In this document: positions 63,321 to 64,000 of the stretch, piece by piece | Numbering within the stretch: position 1 is the first letter of the stretch | Layout of the letters: each line of letters opens with the position of its first letter | NCBI GenBank assembly: GCA_007844125.1 | Contig: CM017561.1 | Span: 20,895,223 to 20,959,222, forward strand | Length of the DNA: 64,000 bases | Source of the DNA: Sinonovacula constricta | Taxonomy: Eukaryota; Mollusca; Bivalvia; Cardiida; Solecurtidae | Direction of reading: 5' to 3' | Notes under the pieces: model-generated | What the model saw: the letters and a program-made list of their open reading frames with translations, nothing else | Told to the model about the DNA's origin: nothing | The model's database searches: none | Translations under genes and position numbers: made by a program

Positions 63321-64000
63321 GATTCACTTCCCAATATCTGCAAAAAATGCATGCAAATAACGTGTGAGCAGTGCATCTCTATGATTGTGGTGATTTATAT
63401 TATCTGAAAGGTAACTGTTTGCTTGGACATATCATAGAAAGTGTTTAAATGTTTCTAGCTTTTCAATATGCTGACTGGAGAGCCTGGGTATTTGTAAGAC
63501 TCTTCAAATGCTGTATTTTTGTTATATCCTCTGTATTTTTCAATTTATAAAAGTTGAAACTTTTAAAGGCACATTGTTTTAATTGTAAATTAAATATTGG
63601 TAATACGAAATAACGCATTTTAATAGAATACATTTTGACACATGCGCTTGCTAGGCTAAGCTCGGTTGCTGATACAGGCAGTTATTTTCAATCGGTTGCG
63701 CCATTAAGTGTACTTAGGCCACATAGAAAGGCTTTATCTCTTCAGAACATAAGATATGAAACCATTGAAGGTTGTGATGAAACAAAAACAAAGGTAATTT
63801 AATAATAAAAAAAACTACGTAAAATGTGCATGGGTCCCTTTTTATGGAACAAGAGGTATTGAGCTATTAGTGGTATATTAAGTTTAATTGTAATAGAAAT
63901 GGTACCAGAGTGAACATTATGATCAATCTTAAAATGAATTGGCCGGATACATGCCAATGGGAGGGGAGCATCCATTTGATGTTTAGGATCAGACAGCAAC
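63321..64000. other. Intergenic
   Basis: No feature supported. Confidence 0.5.

Overview
This is eukaryotic, AT-rich, gene-poor DNA dominated by mobile and tandem repeats. The repeat families (a CR1/L2-like retroelement with a 2A peptide and PHD finger, an I/Jockey-type retroelement with RNase H, tRNA-derived SINEs, long CTGT/TATC microsatellites, an intronless replication-type histone H3) suggest a bivalve mollusc, perhaps a dreissenid mussel. The taxon is inference. I see no rRNA, no canonical tRNA gene and no CRISPR array, and no complete conserved host gene.

Layout. 1-5 kb: intergenic DNA with a compact DNA transposon (2382-2974) that has perfect 88-bp terminal inverted repeats and a 9-bp target duplication and carries what looks like a host promoter plus first exon (Pack-MULE-like). 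5.1-14.6 kb: two inverted ~798-bp copies enclose a tandem array of six ~1.2-1.7 kb units. 16-20.2 kb: minus-strand, 5'-truncated non-LTR retrotransposon (copy A). 20.2-31.0 kb: a second block of the same tandem unit. Four units across the two blocks carry a 5' fragment of histone H3 (codons 1-93), followed by expanded CTGT/CCTA/TATC microsatellite. Two of them then have a trailer with several copies of a 16-nt palindrome matching the metazoan histone mRNA 3' stem-loop. 31.2 kb: a broken RecQ-like helicase fragment. 33.1-39.7 kb: a near-full-length plus-strand copy of the same retrotransposon (copy B: gag-like ORF1, then endonuclease/RT/RNase H ORF2). 40.7-43.1 kb: a minus-strand CR1/L2-like element with 2A and PHD, disabled by nonsense codons and an internal deletion. 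43.7-54 kb: MITE-like elements, palindromes, SINEs and AT dinucleotide tracts. 55.0-56.9 kb: a decayed zinc-finger multi-exon-like gene whose coding sequence contains six exact-length 51-bp repeats. 57.5 kb: a collapsed palindromic relative of the 2.4-kb transposon. 59.8-60.3 kb: an RT relic. 60.4-62.2 kb: a 25/28-bp minisatellite.

The main candidate for an undescribed system is the H3-bearing tandem unit. A conserved ~325-bp leader with a hairpin module, an H3 N-terminal fragment, a simple-sequence expansion, histone-type 3' stem-loops and a spacer with CCAAT/TATA-like elements recur together and have been amplified recently. They could be a mobile repeat that captured histone parts or a degenerate histone-cluster satellite; the sequence alone does not decide between these.
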